A DNA stretch of 8,449 nucleotides from Lysobacterales bacterium. Lineage in GTDB: Bacteria; Pseudomonadota; Gammaproteobacteria; Xanthomonadales; Marinicellaceae. This document shows, in pieces, positions 1 through 5,487 of this stretch. The stretch lies in the NCBI GenBank assembly GCA_026990095.1, contig JALSIL010000567.1, positions 1 through 8,449 of the forward strand, written 5' to 3'. The translations under genes and the position numbers were made by a program. Below the pieces are notes generated by a model that saw only the letters and a list, made by a program, of their open reading frames with translations, was not told the origin of the DNA and did no database searches. Within the stretch, counting starts at the first letter, position 1; each line of letters opens with the position of its first letter.

Positions 1-35
1 GTAATTTCATGATAGAGCATCTGATTTTAGTTAAA

Positions 36-112
36 TGGCGCGCTCGAAGGGAATCGAACCCCTGACCTACCGCTTAGGAGGCGGTCGCTCTATCCTACTG
101 AGCTACGAGCGC
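36..112 (-). tRNA. tRNA-Arg, anticodon CCT
   Basis: Decodes the arginine codon AGG. Read on the minus strand, the 7-bp acceptor stem pairs GCGCTCG (106-112) with CGAGCGC (40-46). It is followed by discriminator G (39) and an encoded CCA (36-38). The anticodon stem pairs ACCGC with GCGGT around the loop CTCCTAA (74-80), which places CCT at 76-78. The T arm carries GGTTCGATTCC, and the D arm carries AGCTCAGTAGGATAGAGC. The length of 77 nt is normal for a class I tRNA. It lies 63 bp downstream of the c-di-GMP gene on the same strand. tRNA-Arg genes are frequent integration sites, but the side where an integrated island would start (below position 36) is cut off by the window. Confidence 0.97.
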
Positions 113-130
113 TTATGAAAAGAAAAGCCG

Positions 131-159
131 ATTTTACCGTATGTTAGGATGAAGAAGAA
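131..159 (-). promoter_or_regulatory. Possible promoter of the tRNA-Arg gene
   Basis: The minus strand reads TAAAAT at 131-136, about 19 nt before the tRNA 5' end, which suits a -10 box followed by a short 5' leader. At 17-bp spacing the -35 position (154-159) reads TTCTTC, a poor match. No convincing rho-independent terminator is visible between the upstream gene's stop and the tRNA, so read-through transcription is also possible. Confidence 0.3.
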
Positions 160-175
160 GTTTATTTTTAATGAT

Positions 176-2776
176 TCAAATCAATTTGGCTATTTCTTTA
201 TACTCCATTGGGCGATGTAAATAATAACCTTGAAAAAATTCACACCCTTCATTAATTAAAAATTCATATTGTTCAATTGTCTCTACACCTTCGGCTACCA
301 CTTTCATATCAAGTTCATGCGCCATATTAATTATGGTTTTTACAATGGTCGCACTGTTATGATCTTTGGGTAGATTTTTGACAAAAGATTGGTCTATTTT
401 TATTTTATCAATGGGCAATTTTATTAAGTAGCTAAACGAAGAATATCCAGTACCGAAGTCATCTATTGAAATTTTAACCCCAAGTAATTTAAGTTTATTA
501 AATAATGAAATGGATAATGAGATATCTTCCATTAGGACGGACTCTGTTATTTCAATCTCTATGTGATTAGCAGGGATATTGTATTGGCTAATTAAGTTTT
601 CAATCCTTTTAAGAAAATATTTATTTTTTATTTGCAAGACTGAGACATTAACTGCAATAAAAAAATCTTTTTTTCCTGCTATAATATTTTCTCTAATTCT
701 TTTACAGGCTTGCTCTAAAGCCCAATCACCTATTTGTACAATCAACCTAATTTTTTCTGCGACTTCTACAAACTCTCCAGGTCCAATCAAACCTTTAGTT
801 GGATGATTCCATCGAATCAACGCCTCGGCTCCAACAACTCCCCGAGAGTTAGCGGCTAAGATAGGTTGATAATGAATAATAAATTCCTTATGTTTCAAAG
901 CTGATTTTAGTTCGACCTCTAACAAGTGATTTTGTTTAACTTTTTTTTCTAATGCACTATCAAAAATCTTTAGGTTATTTCCTCCTTTAGCCTTCGCTTC
1001 ATTTAAAGCCGTTCCAAGTCGTTGTATTAGTCTTTCTTCTGTCGTTCCATCTCTTGGGTATAAAACTATGCCAACACAAGCGGTTACTTCAAACAGCATT
1101 TCCTCCACTATAAGGGGCTTGGAAATCATCGCTTGTACTAATTCAGTAAATTGCACTGCCAACACTTCTGCGACAACTGCCTCCTTGTGCAATTCTGGCA
1201 AGTCTATAATAAATTCATCGCCTCCTAAATGAGCCAAGGTCTTATAATCCCGTAATTTTTTATTAAACCTTTTAACAAGTGCTTTTATTAAAACATCACC
1301 AATACGATACCCATGCAACCCGTTTATATTTTTAAATTCGTCTAAATCGATAAATAATAAGGCTCCAGTTTTTCCATGCTGAGCATATCGTTTGATTGAT
1401 TGTTCTAATTTGATTTTGAAAAGAGCTTTGTTCGGCAAACCAGTGACTTGATTATAATGAGCAAGGGTGATAATTTTTTTCTCATACTGTTTAATTTCAG
1501 TAATATCCACTGCAACAATAACATGGGATTTAAGTATTTTCTTCATGCCGGTAAAGGGCATTTTTGATAATAACAGTGTGTATTGGTTGTCTCTAAAGTC
1601 AGTTGTGGTAACTTCGCTTAGTTCATTTGCATCAAAAGATTGGCTTAAGTGATTGTCATTCAAAAAATTCCGGCCGTTAAGTTGGTGCTTTTTATAGTTT
1701 TCGATACTGCAGCGCTCTATTTCATCTTGAGTCATACCAAAATATTCACTGGCTTTTTTATTGGCTAACAGAATATTTCCATTTTCATCAGCAACATAAA
1801 TGATATGAGGAACTAAATTAATAATTTGACTAAATTGTCCGTTTCTTACAGAAATTTCTTTTGCTCTGCGTGCCACTTGACGTTTAAAAACCAACGCGGC
1901 TATAAATGTCAATAAAGAGAGTAATGCCAAACCAATGACAATATACCAGATGTTTTTAGATTGATTGATTTCGTATTTTGGCTTGAGCCACTTTGATTGG
2001 GCTTGGTAATAAAATGAGCTTTTATCTTTTTTCCATTGACTGATGTGGTTATCAAACACATTTAAAAAAGTGCTATCTGCTCCTTTAGGGATAGCTACAA
2101 ACCCTTTGGTTGCATTAAACACAATTGAACTAGCCGTAATACCTAGTTTATTAGAGTACCAGATGCCAGTTAAATTATTTGACGCCATTGCATCGACTTG
2201 GCCTTTGACCACTAAATCAAATCCTTTTTCATAACTATTAACTTCTGTTTTGATGCAGTTAATATCAAATTTATTGCAACGTTCCATCAAACTTTTGCCA
2301 TTAACCCCACCTTTCAAAATTGCAATTTTTTTATTATTGAGACCTAAAAATCCTTCAATCGGTGAATCAATGGGTAAAAACACCTGTGACCAACCGACAA
2401 AGAAGTTGTTTTTAGAATACTGCATAAACTGTGTTCGTTCTTTTGTAAAAGCAACCGAAGTAATGGCATCAAGTTCATTTTTTTTTAATTTTTCTACAAT
2501 ACTATGCCAACTATTCATTTGCCACTTAACTTCAAATCCTTCTATTTTGGCAATTCGTTCTATAATATCAATAACATAACCTTGGTATTGTCCATCTTTA
2601 TTAGCAAAAGACAGAGGAGGGTTATTGAATATTCCGATAGTGACCTGTTTGAGAGGGACTTGAGTAGTGGGTTCGTTAGCCTGAGAATAAGAGTTATTAA
2701 CGAAAATTAAACTGCAAATAAGGAGTGTAAAATATTTGCTAAAATTAAAAAAATCAAATGCCATTACTCGTTTCAT
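176..2776 (-). CDS. Membrane-bound SBP3-PAS-GGDEF-EAL c-di-GMP signalling protein
   Basis: An 866-aa inner-membrane sensor that probably breaks down cyclic-di-GMP. Residues are numbered from the ATG at 2776. They show a hydrophobic signal segment (about 14-32); a periplasmic SBP_bac_3 amino-acid-type binding domain (about 43-264); a membrane helix (about 276-297); a PAS domain (about 311-426); a GGDEF domain with motif GGDEF at 518-522; and an EAL domain with EAL at 651-653. The phosphodiesterase residues look intact: EALIRW, NVS near 710, EIEITES, DDFGTGYSS (772-780), KIDQSFV, VAEGVE and QGY. The cyclase half is doubtful: the I-site RxxD reads RDYK (509-512), the usual GRN reads GGN (G599), and NDxxGH is altered. 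I infer a phosphodiesterase controlled by a periplasmic ligand and perhaps by GTP binding to GGDEF. The ATG at 2776 is chosen over a GTG at 2788 because GGGAG lies 5 nt before it. The gene is visibly more AT-rich than ftsK. Confidence 0.93.
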   Translation of the reverse strand: MKRVMAFDFFNFSKYFTLLICSLIFVNNSYSQANEPTTQVPLKQVTIGIFNNPPLSFANKDGQYQGYVIDIIERIAKIEGFEVKWQMNSWHSIVEKLKKNELDAITSVAFTKERTQFMQYSKNNFFVGWSQVFLPIDSPIEGFLGLNNKKIAILKGGVNGKSLMERCNKFDINCIKTEVNSYEKGFDLVVKGQVDAMASNNLTGIWYSNKLGITASSIVFNATKGFVAIPKGADSTFLNVFDNHISQWKKDKSSFYYQAQSKWLKPKYEINQSKNIWYIVIGLALLSLLTFIAALVFKRQVARRAKEISVRNGQFSQIINLVPHIIYVADENGNILLANKKASEYFGMTQDEIERCSIENYKKHQLNGRNFLNDNHLSQSFDANELSEVTTTDFRDNQYTLLLSKMPFTGMKKILKSHVIVAVDITEIKQYEKKIITLAHYNQVTGLPNKALFKIKLEQSIKRYAQHGKTGALLFIDLDEFKNINGLHGYRIGDVLIKALVKRFNKKLRDYKTLAHLGGDEFIIDLPELHKEAVVAEVLAVQFTELVQAMISKPLIVEEMLFEVTACVGIVLYPRDGTTEERLIQRLGTALNEAKAKGGNNLKIFDSALEKKVKQNHLLEVELKSALKHKEFIIHYQPILAANSRGVVGAEALIRWNHPTKGLIGPGEFVEVAEKIRLIVQIGDWALEQACKRIRENIIAGKKDFFIAVNVSVLQIKNKYFLKRIENLISQYNIPANHIEIEITESVLMEDISLSISLFNKLKLLGVKISIDDFGTGYSSFSYLIKLPIDKIKIDQSFVKNLPKDHNSATIVKTIINMAHELDMKVVAEGVETIEQYEFLINEGCEFFQGYYLHRPMEYKEIAKLI

Positions 2777-2859
2777 TCTGACTCCCACAAAACATCATTC
2801 ATGTATTTTTTTTCTACATCAATTTGTTTTTGAGTTTTTTTCAGATTGTGGTGTTGCAT
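2773..2859 (-). CDS. Candidate 28-aa leader peptide ORF upstream of the c-di-GMP gene
   Basis: A short ORF (ATG at 2857-2859, TGA at 2773-2775) preceded by AAGGA at 2864-2868, 4 nt before the ATG. The predicted peptide begins MQHHNLKKTQ and ends DVLWESE. It is rich in Lys, Gln, Asp and Glu, with no hydrophobic segment, so it is not a membrane or secreted peptide. Its stop overlaps the downstream ATG as ATGA, in a different frame, a layout typical of translational coupling. A TATAAT -10 box lies about 30 nt upstream of its start codon, so it would be the first ORF on the transcript. I do not recognise the peptide. It could be a chance ORF in an A-rich leader, since Lys, Gln and Asn codons arise easily there, but the ribosome binding site, the exact overlap and the promoter spacing favour translation. 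Confidence 0.5.
   Translation of the reverse strand: MQHHNLKKTQKQIDVEKKYMNDVLWESE
2782..2786 (-). promoter_or_regulatory. Ribosome binding site fixing the c-di-GMP gene start
   Basis: GGGAG lies 5 nt before the ATG at 2774-2776. It overlaps the alternative GTG codon (2786-2788), which has no purine-rich site in front of it, so the ATG start is preferred. The site also lies inside the last codons of the small ORF at 2773-2859, so ribosomes finishing that ORF would pass over it. Confidence 0.65.
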
Positions 2860-2887
2860 GATTTCCTTAATGCTTTATGGTTAGCCT

Positions 2888-2896
2888 ATTATAATA
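2888..2896 (-). promoter_or_regulatory. Probable -10 of a promoter for the small ORF and c-di-GMP gene
   Basis: The minus strand carries a perfect TATAAT at 2888-2893, shortly after the crcB stop. An overlapping reading, TGGTATTAT (2891-2899), would be an extended -10. No good -35 is present at 16-18 bp; the best is TAGGTT at 2910-2915. Transcription would begin near 2881, giving a leader of roughly 20 nt to the small ORF and about 105 nt to the c-di-GMP gene. The plus strand also reads TATAAT at 2890-2895, but no plus-strand gene follows it. Confidence 0.42.
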
Positions 2897-2921
2897 CCAT
2901 TTATAAGTGAACCTAGGTTTT

Positions 2922-3293
2922 TTATTGACTTATTTTCATTCCCACAAAAAAAGCCAAAAAACAGAAAATAAATGTTGAAAACAAATAAATAAAGCCTTTT
3001 ACATATTCACCATAAGTCAGCATTAGCACTGTTTCCATTGAAAAAGTTGACCACGTTGTTAAGGCACCTAAAAAACCCATCATAATAAATAAACGCATGG
3101 AATCTGAGGCTTGCAACTTATCTAATAAATACACATAAGCAACTCCCATCAAAAAACAACCAATCACATTGACAATTAAAGTTGCCCATGGAAGCGGTGT
3201 TCCAAATAAGTGAGTAAAGAGCTTTGCATTCAAATAACGCAACATCGCCCCCAATGCACCACCTGCACCAACAACTAATAAATGTTTAAACAT
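2922..3293 (-). CDS. crcB: Fluoride ion channel CrcB/Fluc
   Basis: A 123-aa inner-membrane channel that exports toxic fluoride; Fluc proteins work as antiparallel dimers. Four hydrophobic segments are visible. The family signatures are all present: GGALGAMLRY (11-20), the pore Asn in TLIVNVIG (N42), and GFLGALTTWSTF (73-84), which holds the Gly/Thr of the central sodium site and the TTxSTF break in helix 3. The frame stays open upstream to an ATG at 3329. The start at 3293 gives the usual family length, begins at the conserved hydrophobic N terminus, and has AGGA at 3303-3306, 9 nt before it. The gene overlaps the last 8 nt of rarA, so translation is probably coupled. No fluoride riboswitch is recognisable, as expected for a gene inside an operon. 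Confidence 0.96.
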   Translation of the reverse strand: MFKHLLVVGAGGALGAMLRYLNAKLFTHLFGTPLPWATLIVNVIGCFLMGVAYVYLLDKLQASDSMRLFIMMGFLGALTTWSTFSMETVLMLTYGEYVKGFIYLFSTFIFCFLAFFVGMKISQ

Positions 3294-4536
3294 TTCGTTT
3301 TTTCCTAATGGTATCAAGTTTCTTTGCAATTTTTATTTCTAAACCAGACTGCTTGGGTTGATAATAAACTTTTTCACCCATTTCACTGGGAAAACCCTTT
3401 TGTAAATAAGCAATCGAATCACTGTTGTCGTGATCGTATTGATAGCCTTTATTATAACCGATTTCTTTCATTAATTGAGTGGGAGCATTGCGTAAATGCA
3501 TGGGAACACCTAAAGATCCTCGATTTTTTGCGTCTTCACGTGCTTGGTTTTGGGCAACATAGACCGCATTACTTTTAGGGCAACTGGCTAGATAAGTGGC
3601 AGCTTGTGCTAAGGCTAAATCGCCTTCTGGAGAACCCAGTCGACGCCAAGTCTCCCACGCATCCAAACACAAACTCAGAGCTCGCGGGTCTGCATTACCG
3701 ACCTCTTCACTCGCCATGCGTAGTAATCTTCTAGCAATATATTGTGCATCACAACCCGCATCCAGCATTCGGTTCATCCAGTACAATGCAGCATCTGGAT
3801 TGGATGAACGCACGCACTTATGTAAAGCAGATATTTGTTCGTAAAACACATCGCCTTTGTTGTCAAAGCGACGAGCCTGCCCTGAGATGATTAAAGCCAC
3901 TTCTTCATCTTTAACCACACCATCAACTGAATAGTCTGATAAAATTTCGAGTAATGTCAATAAACGCCTAGCATCACCATCAGCCGATTGAATTAATCGA
4001 TGTTGTTGAATGTCCGACAACTTTAACTGCGTTTGCTCAACGCCTTTTTCTAGCAAGATTAACAAATCATCAGCTTGAATACTCTTCAAAATATAGACGC
4101 GTGATCGCGACAATAAAGCGTTATTTAACGCAAAAGAAGGGTTTTCGGTTGTTGCCCCAATTAAGGTAATCAATCCATTTTCCATGTGAGGCAAAAAAGC
4201 ATCTTGCTGGGATTTATTAAAACGGTGTATTTCATCCACAAACAAAACCGTTGCCAGACCCATAGTGCGATTTTCTTCGGCTTGTTTAATGGCTTTTCGA
4301 ATATCCGATACACCAGAAAGAATGGCTGAGAGGTTGATTTGTTGGGCATTGGTTTGTTCGCATAAGATACGAGCCAACGTGGTTTTTCCTGTTCCCGGCG
4401 GTCCCCATAAAATCATGGAATGCAGGTGATTGTTTTCAATAATTTTAGCAAAAGGGCGGTTGCTGGCGGTTAAGTGTTGCTGCCCAACCACATCGGCAAG
4501 AAATTTAGGTCGAAGTTTATCTGCCAATGGTTGCAT
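3286..4536 (-). CDS. rarA: Replication-associated recombination AAA+ ATPase RarA (MgsA)
   Basis: A 416-aa clamp-loader-like ATPase that acts at stalled replication forks as a tetramer and interacts with SSB; it belongs to the RarA/Mgs1/WRNIP1 family. Visible motifs are Walker A GPPGTGKT (45-52), Walker B VLFVDE followed by IHRFNKSQQD (97-111), sensor 1 IGATTENPSF (126-135) and the arginine finger in LLSRSRV (141-147). The C-terminal oligomerisation region includes GVPMHLRNAPTQLMKEIGY. The start ATG lies 5 nt after the lolA stop. The protein is about 30 residues shorter than E. coli RarA, mainly at the N terminus, but begins at the conserved PLADKLRP segment. The upstream ribosome binding site is weak (GGTGAG, 12 nt away), consistent with coupling to lolA. 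All catalytic motifs are intact. Confidence 0.97.
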   Translation of the reverse strand: MQPLADKLRPKFLADVVGQQHLTASNRPFAKIIENNHLHSMILWGPPGTGKTTLARILCEQTNAQQINLSAILSGVSDIRKAIKQAEENRTMGLATVLFVDEIHRFNKSQQDAFLPHMENGLITLIGATTENPSFALNNALLSRSRVYILKSIQADDLLILLEKGVEQTQLKLSDIQQHRLIQSADGDARRLLTLLEILSDYSVDGVVKDEEVALIISGQARRFDNKGDVFYEQISALHKCVRSSNPDAALYWMNRMLDAGCDAQYIARRLLRMASEEVGNADPRALSLCLDAWETWRRLGSPEGDLALAQAATYLASCPKSNAVYVAQNQAREDAKNRGSLGVPMHLRNAPTQLMKEIGYNKGYQYDHDNSDSIAYLQKGFPSEMGEKVYYQPKQSGLEIKIAKKLDTIRKKRNV

Positions 4537-4541
4537 TAATT

Positions 4542-5198
4542 TTAAAACTCACCAACATCAATGCCATCTTTTAAAACCTCAACTCCTTTTGGCACCTTAA
4601 AACTAAAGAAGTCTTTATTCAATTCTGGGTTTCTTTTAACATTTAAAAATTCAAAAATTACGACATTGTCCAGTTGATTTTGCAGTTTTAAACTCACTAA
4701 ATTATTGTTATCAATGCCTAACCAAACGACTTTAATGTCTTCATTGGGTTTTTTGGGTAACATTTGAATCCATTGAATAGAACTCGAATCACCCTGTGCT
4801 TTTTGGATTAAACTAACGCTGTAATGTTTTTGTGTTTTTTCTTTATTGAGCAAAACATAGATTGGGTTTTGTTTGCTTTTTTGTTGTTTGATAGTCACTT
4901 GTTCTAAGTCTTCGTCGTAGACCCAGACCTGCTTTCCATCGGCTATGATTAATTGAGGAATGGGTTTTTGGTATTCCCACTTAAATTGGTTGGGTGCATT
5001 AAGCCAAACTTTACCAGTAGAGTCTTCTGATTTTACGCCGTTGGCATCTGTTTCATACTGCACGAAATCAGCAGCTAACGAGCTTAAATCTTTGCGAACT
5101 TTATCCAATATTTGTTCAGCTGCATTTGTTTTTTCAGCAGCCACTAAAAACAGTGGCGTAAATAGGAGTGCCAAAACTAATGTTATTTTAATCTTCAT
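4542..5198 (-). CDS. lolA: Outer-membrane lipoprotein carrier protein LolA
   Basis: A periplasmic chaperone that takes lipoproteins from the LolCDE transporter and passes them to LolB at the outer membrane. The 218-aa precursor has a signal peptide (Lys-containing start, hydrophobic core 5-20) with likely cleavage after VAA at 21. The body matches the LolA half-barrel: LAADFVQYE (41-49), GKVWLNAPNQFKWEY (62-76), LIIADGKQVWVYD (83-95) and KVPKGVEVLKD near the end. The start is supported by GAGG at 5205-5208, 6 nt before the ATG. The equivalent of E. coli Arg43 (VKRPNLF), which influences lipoprotein release, is Ala68 here (LNAPNQF). The gene sits between ftsK and rarA as in E. coli, but is separated from ftsK by 287 bp that is mostly a repeat element. 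Confidence 0.95.
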   Translation of the reverse strand: MKIKITLVLALLFTPLFLVAAEKTNAAEQILDKVRKDLSSLAADFVQYETDANGVKSEDSTGKVWLNAPNQFKWEYQKPIPQLIIADGKQVWVYDEDLEQVTIKQQKSKQNPIYVLLNKEKTQKHYSVSLIQKAQGDSSSIQWIQMLPKKPNEDIKVVWLGIDNNNLVSLKLQNQLDNVVIFEFLNVKRNPELNKDFFSFKVPKGVEVLKDGIDVGEF

Positions 5199-5222
5199 AA
5201 TTAACCTCGTTAAATTTATGTC

Positions 5223-5250
5223 ATTCTACCGCATGCTTTCTGAATAGAAA
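5223..5250 (-). promoter_or_regulatory. Probable lolA promoter
   Basis: The minus strand carries TAGAAT at 5223-5228 (5 of 6 match to a -10) and TTTCTA at 5245-5250 (3 of 6 match to a -35) with 16-bp spacing. Transcription would start about 20 nt before the lolA ATG. The site fits entirely in the 58 bp between the end of the repeat element and lolA, so lolA-rarA-crcB could be transcribed independently of ftsK. Confidence 0.4.
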
Positions 5251-5256
5251 CTAAAT

Positions 5257-5274
5257 AGTGCCTGACCAAGAAAG
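5257..5274 (+). repeat. Left terminal inverted repeat of the element
   Basis: AGTGCCTGACCAAGAAAG is the inverse of the sequence at 5470-5487, apart from two transition-type differences. Weaker similarity between the two ends continues inward for about 20 bp, ending in the shared GGAAAA. The preceding T also matches the far end, so the repeat can be read as TAGTGCCTGA. Confidence 0.75.
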
Positions 5275-5306
5275 AAGTAATCTACTGCGGAAAAGCTGGA
5301 TTTGAC

Positions 5307-5368
5307 CAAAATATCCCATTATTCTCGTCAAATAGCGAGCTATTCTCCTCAAATAATGAAATATTTTG
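5307..5368. repeat. Nested hairpin with about 21-bp internal direct repeats
   Basis: Outer arms CAAAATAT (5307-5314) and ATATTTTG (5361-5368) are perfect inverses. Next inside, CATTATT (5317-5323) pairs with AATAATG (5352-5358). At the centre AATAGC pairs with GCTATT (5331-5344) around GA. A direct repeat runs through the same sequence: ATTCTCGTCAAATA (5321-5334) recurs as ATTCTCCTCAAATA (5342-5355), 13 of 14 identical, 21 bp apart. Degenerate relatives of the TCAAA core appear on either side (TTGACCAAA near 5302 and CTTCAAAC near 5369). Either one long imperfect stem or three small hairpins could form. Confidence 0.7.
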
Positions 5369-5389
5369 CTTCAAACAAGACTTTTACGC

Positions 5390-5404
5390 GTATCGTCCTG
5401 ATAC
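5390..5404. repeat. Short hairpin inside the element
   Basis: GTATC (5390-5394) and GATAC (5400-5404) form a 5-bp stem around the loop GTCCT. On its own it could be chance; it is listed because it is one of several hairpins in a row. Confidence 0.4.
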
Positions 5405-5407
5405 TTG

Positions 5408-5423
5408 CCCACATCCATGTGGG
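5408..5423. repeat. GC-rich palindrome CCCACATCCATGTGGG inside the element
   Basis: A perfect inverted repeat with a 6-bp stem and a four-base loop (TCCA); the innermost A and T could extend it to 7 bp in cruciform form. It is the most GC-rich part of the element. It could be an RNA hairpin or a dyad bound by a protein. No T-run follows on either strand, so it is not a terminator. Confidence 0.55.
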
Positions 5424-5431
5424 TTGACATG

Positions 5432-5454
5432 AAAATCCTTTCCTGAAGGATTTT
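5432..5454. terminator. Possible weak terminator downstream of ftsK
   Basis: AAAATCCTT (5432-5440) and AAGGATTTT (5446-5454) form a perfect 9-bp stem around TCCTG. On the minus strand it lies about 30 nt after the ftsK stop and is followed by only four Ts from the stem. On the plus strand five Ts follow. The stem has few G-C pairs, so termination would be weak. It may instead be just another hairpin of the element, or protect the ftsK mRNA 3' end. Confidence 0.3.
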
Positions 5455-5469
5455 TCCTCGCTACGATTC

Positions 5470-5487
5470 CTTTCTCGATCAGGCACT
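5470..5487 (-). repeat. Right terminal inverted repeat of the element
   Basis: Reads AGTGCCTGATCGAGAAAG on the minus strand, the partner of 5257-5274. Its outermost bases overlap the ftsK stop codon (TAG, 5486-5488), so the first base or bases of the element are also the end of the ftsK coding sequence. Confidence 0.75.

Larger units (their letters stand above)
5257..5487. mobile_element. MITE-like inverted-repeat element between ftsK and lolA
   Basis: A 231-bp non-coding block that fills most of the ftsK-lolA gap. Its ends form an inverted repeat (5257-5274 against 5470-5487) matching at 16 of 18 positions, with AGTGCCTGA / TCAGGCACT perfect. Both ends carry TA at the boundary (5256-5257 and 5487-5488), as expected for TA-targeting transposition. 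A 6-bp direct repeat CTAAAT also flanks it (5251-5256 and 5486-5491). The interior is a chain of hairpins at 5307-5368, 5390-5404, 5408-5423 and 5432-5454. It encodes no transposase or substantial ORF, so it would depend on an enzyme in trans. The right end meets the ftsK TAG stop. A non-mobile structured intergenic RNA is the alternative; multiple genomic copies would settle it. I do not recognise a named family. Confidence 0.6.

Noticed and set aside
11..28. Plus-strand GATAGAGCATCTGATTTT resembles the D-arm to anticodon-arm part of a tRNA, near the real tRNA-Arg, and could suggest an integration remnant.
   Set aside because: No acceptor, T arm or preceding TAGCTCAG is present, and the window starts too close to judge the rest.
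2777..2788. Alternative GTG start for the c-di-GMP gene at 2788.
   Set aside because: It has no ribosome binding site in front, whereas the ATG at 2776 has GGGAG at ideal spacing that overlaps this GTG.
2806..2813. A run of eight A residues in the leader of the c-di-GMP gene, considered as a phase-variable slippage site joining the small ORF to the main gene.
   Set aside because: The main gene's frame has a TGA at 2795-2797, between the A run and its start, so no shift at the run can produce a fusion.
3294..3329. Longer CrcB starting at the ATG at 3329.
   Set aside because: The extra 12 residues lie wholly within the rarA coding end, are not part of the family, and the ATG at 3293 has a ribosome binding site.
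3324..3844. Plus-strand ORFs of 82-84 codons opposite rarA.
   Set aside because: They are antisense to intact, highly conserved rarA sequence, their translations look like no protein family, and they lack convincing start signals. The same holds for the short plus-strand ORFs opposite the c-di-GMP gene, lolA, ftsK and ald.
5307..5368. The repeated 21-bp units considered as a CRISPR remnant.
   Set aside because: Repeats abut with no spacers, only two clear copies exist, and no cas genes are nearby.
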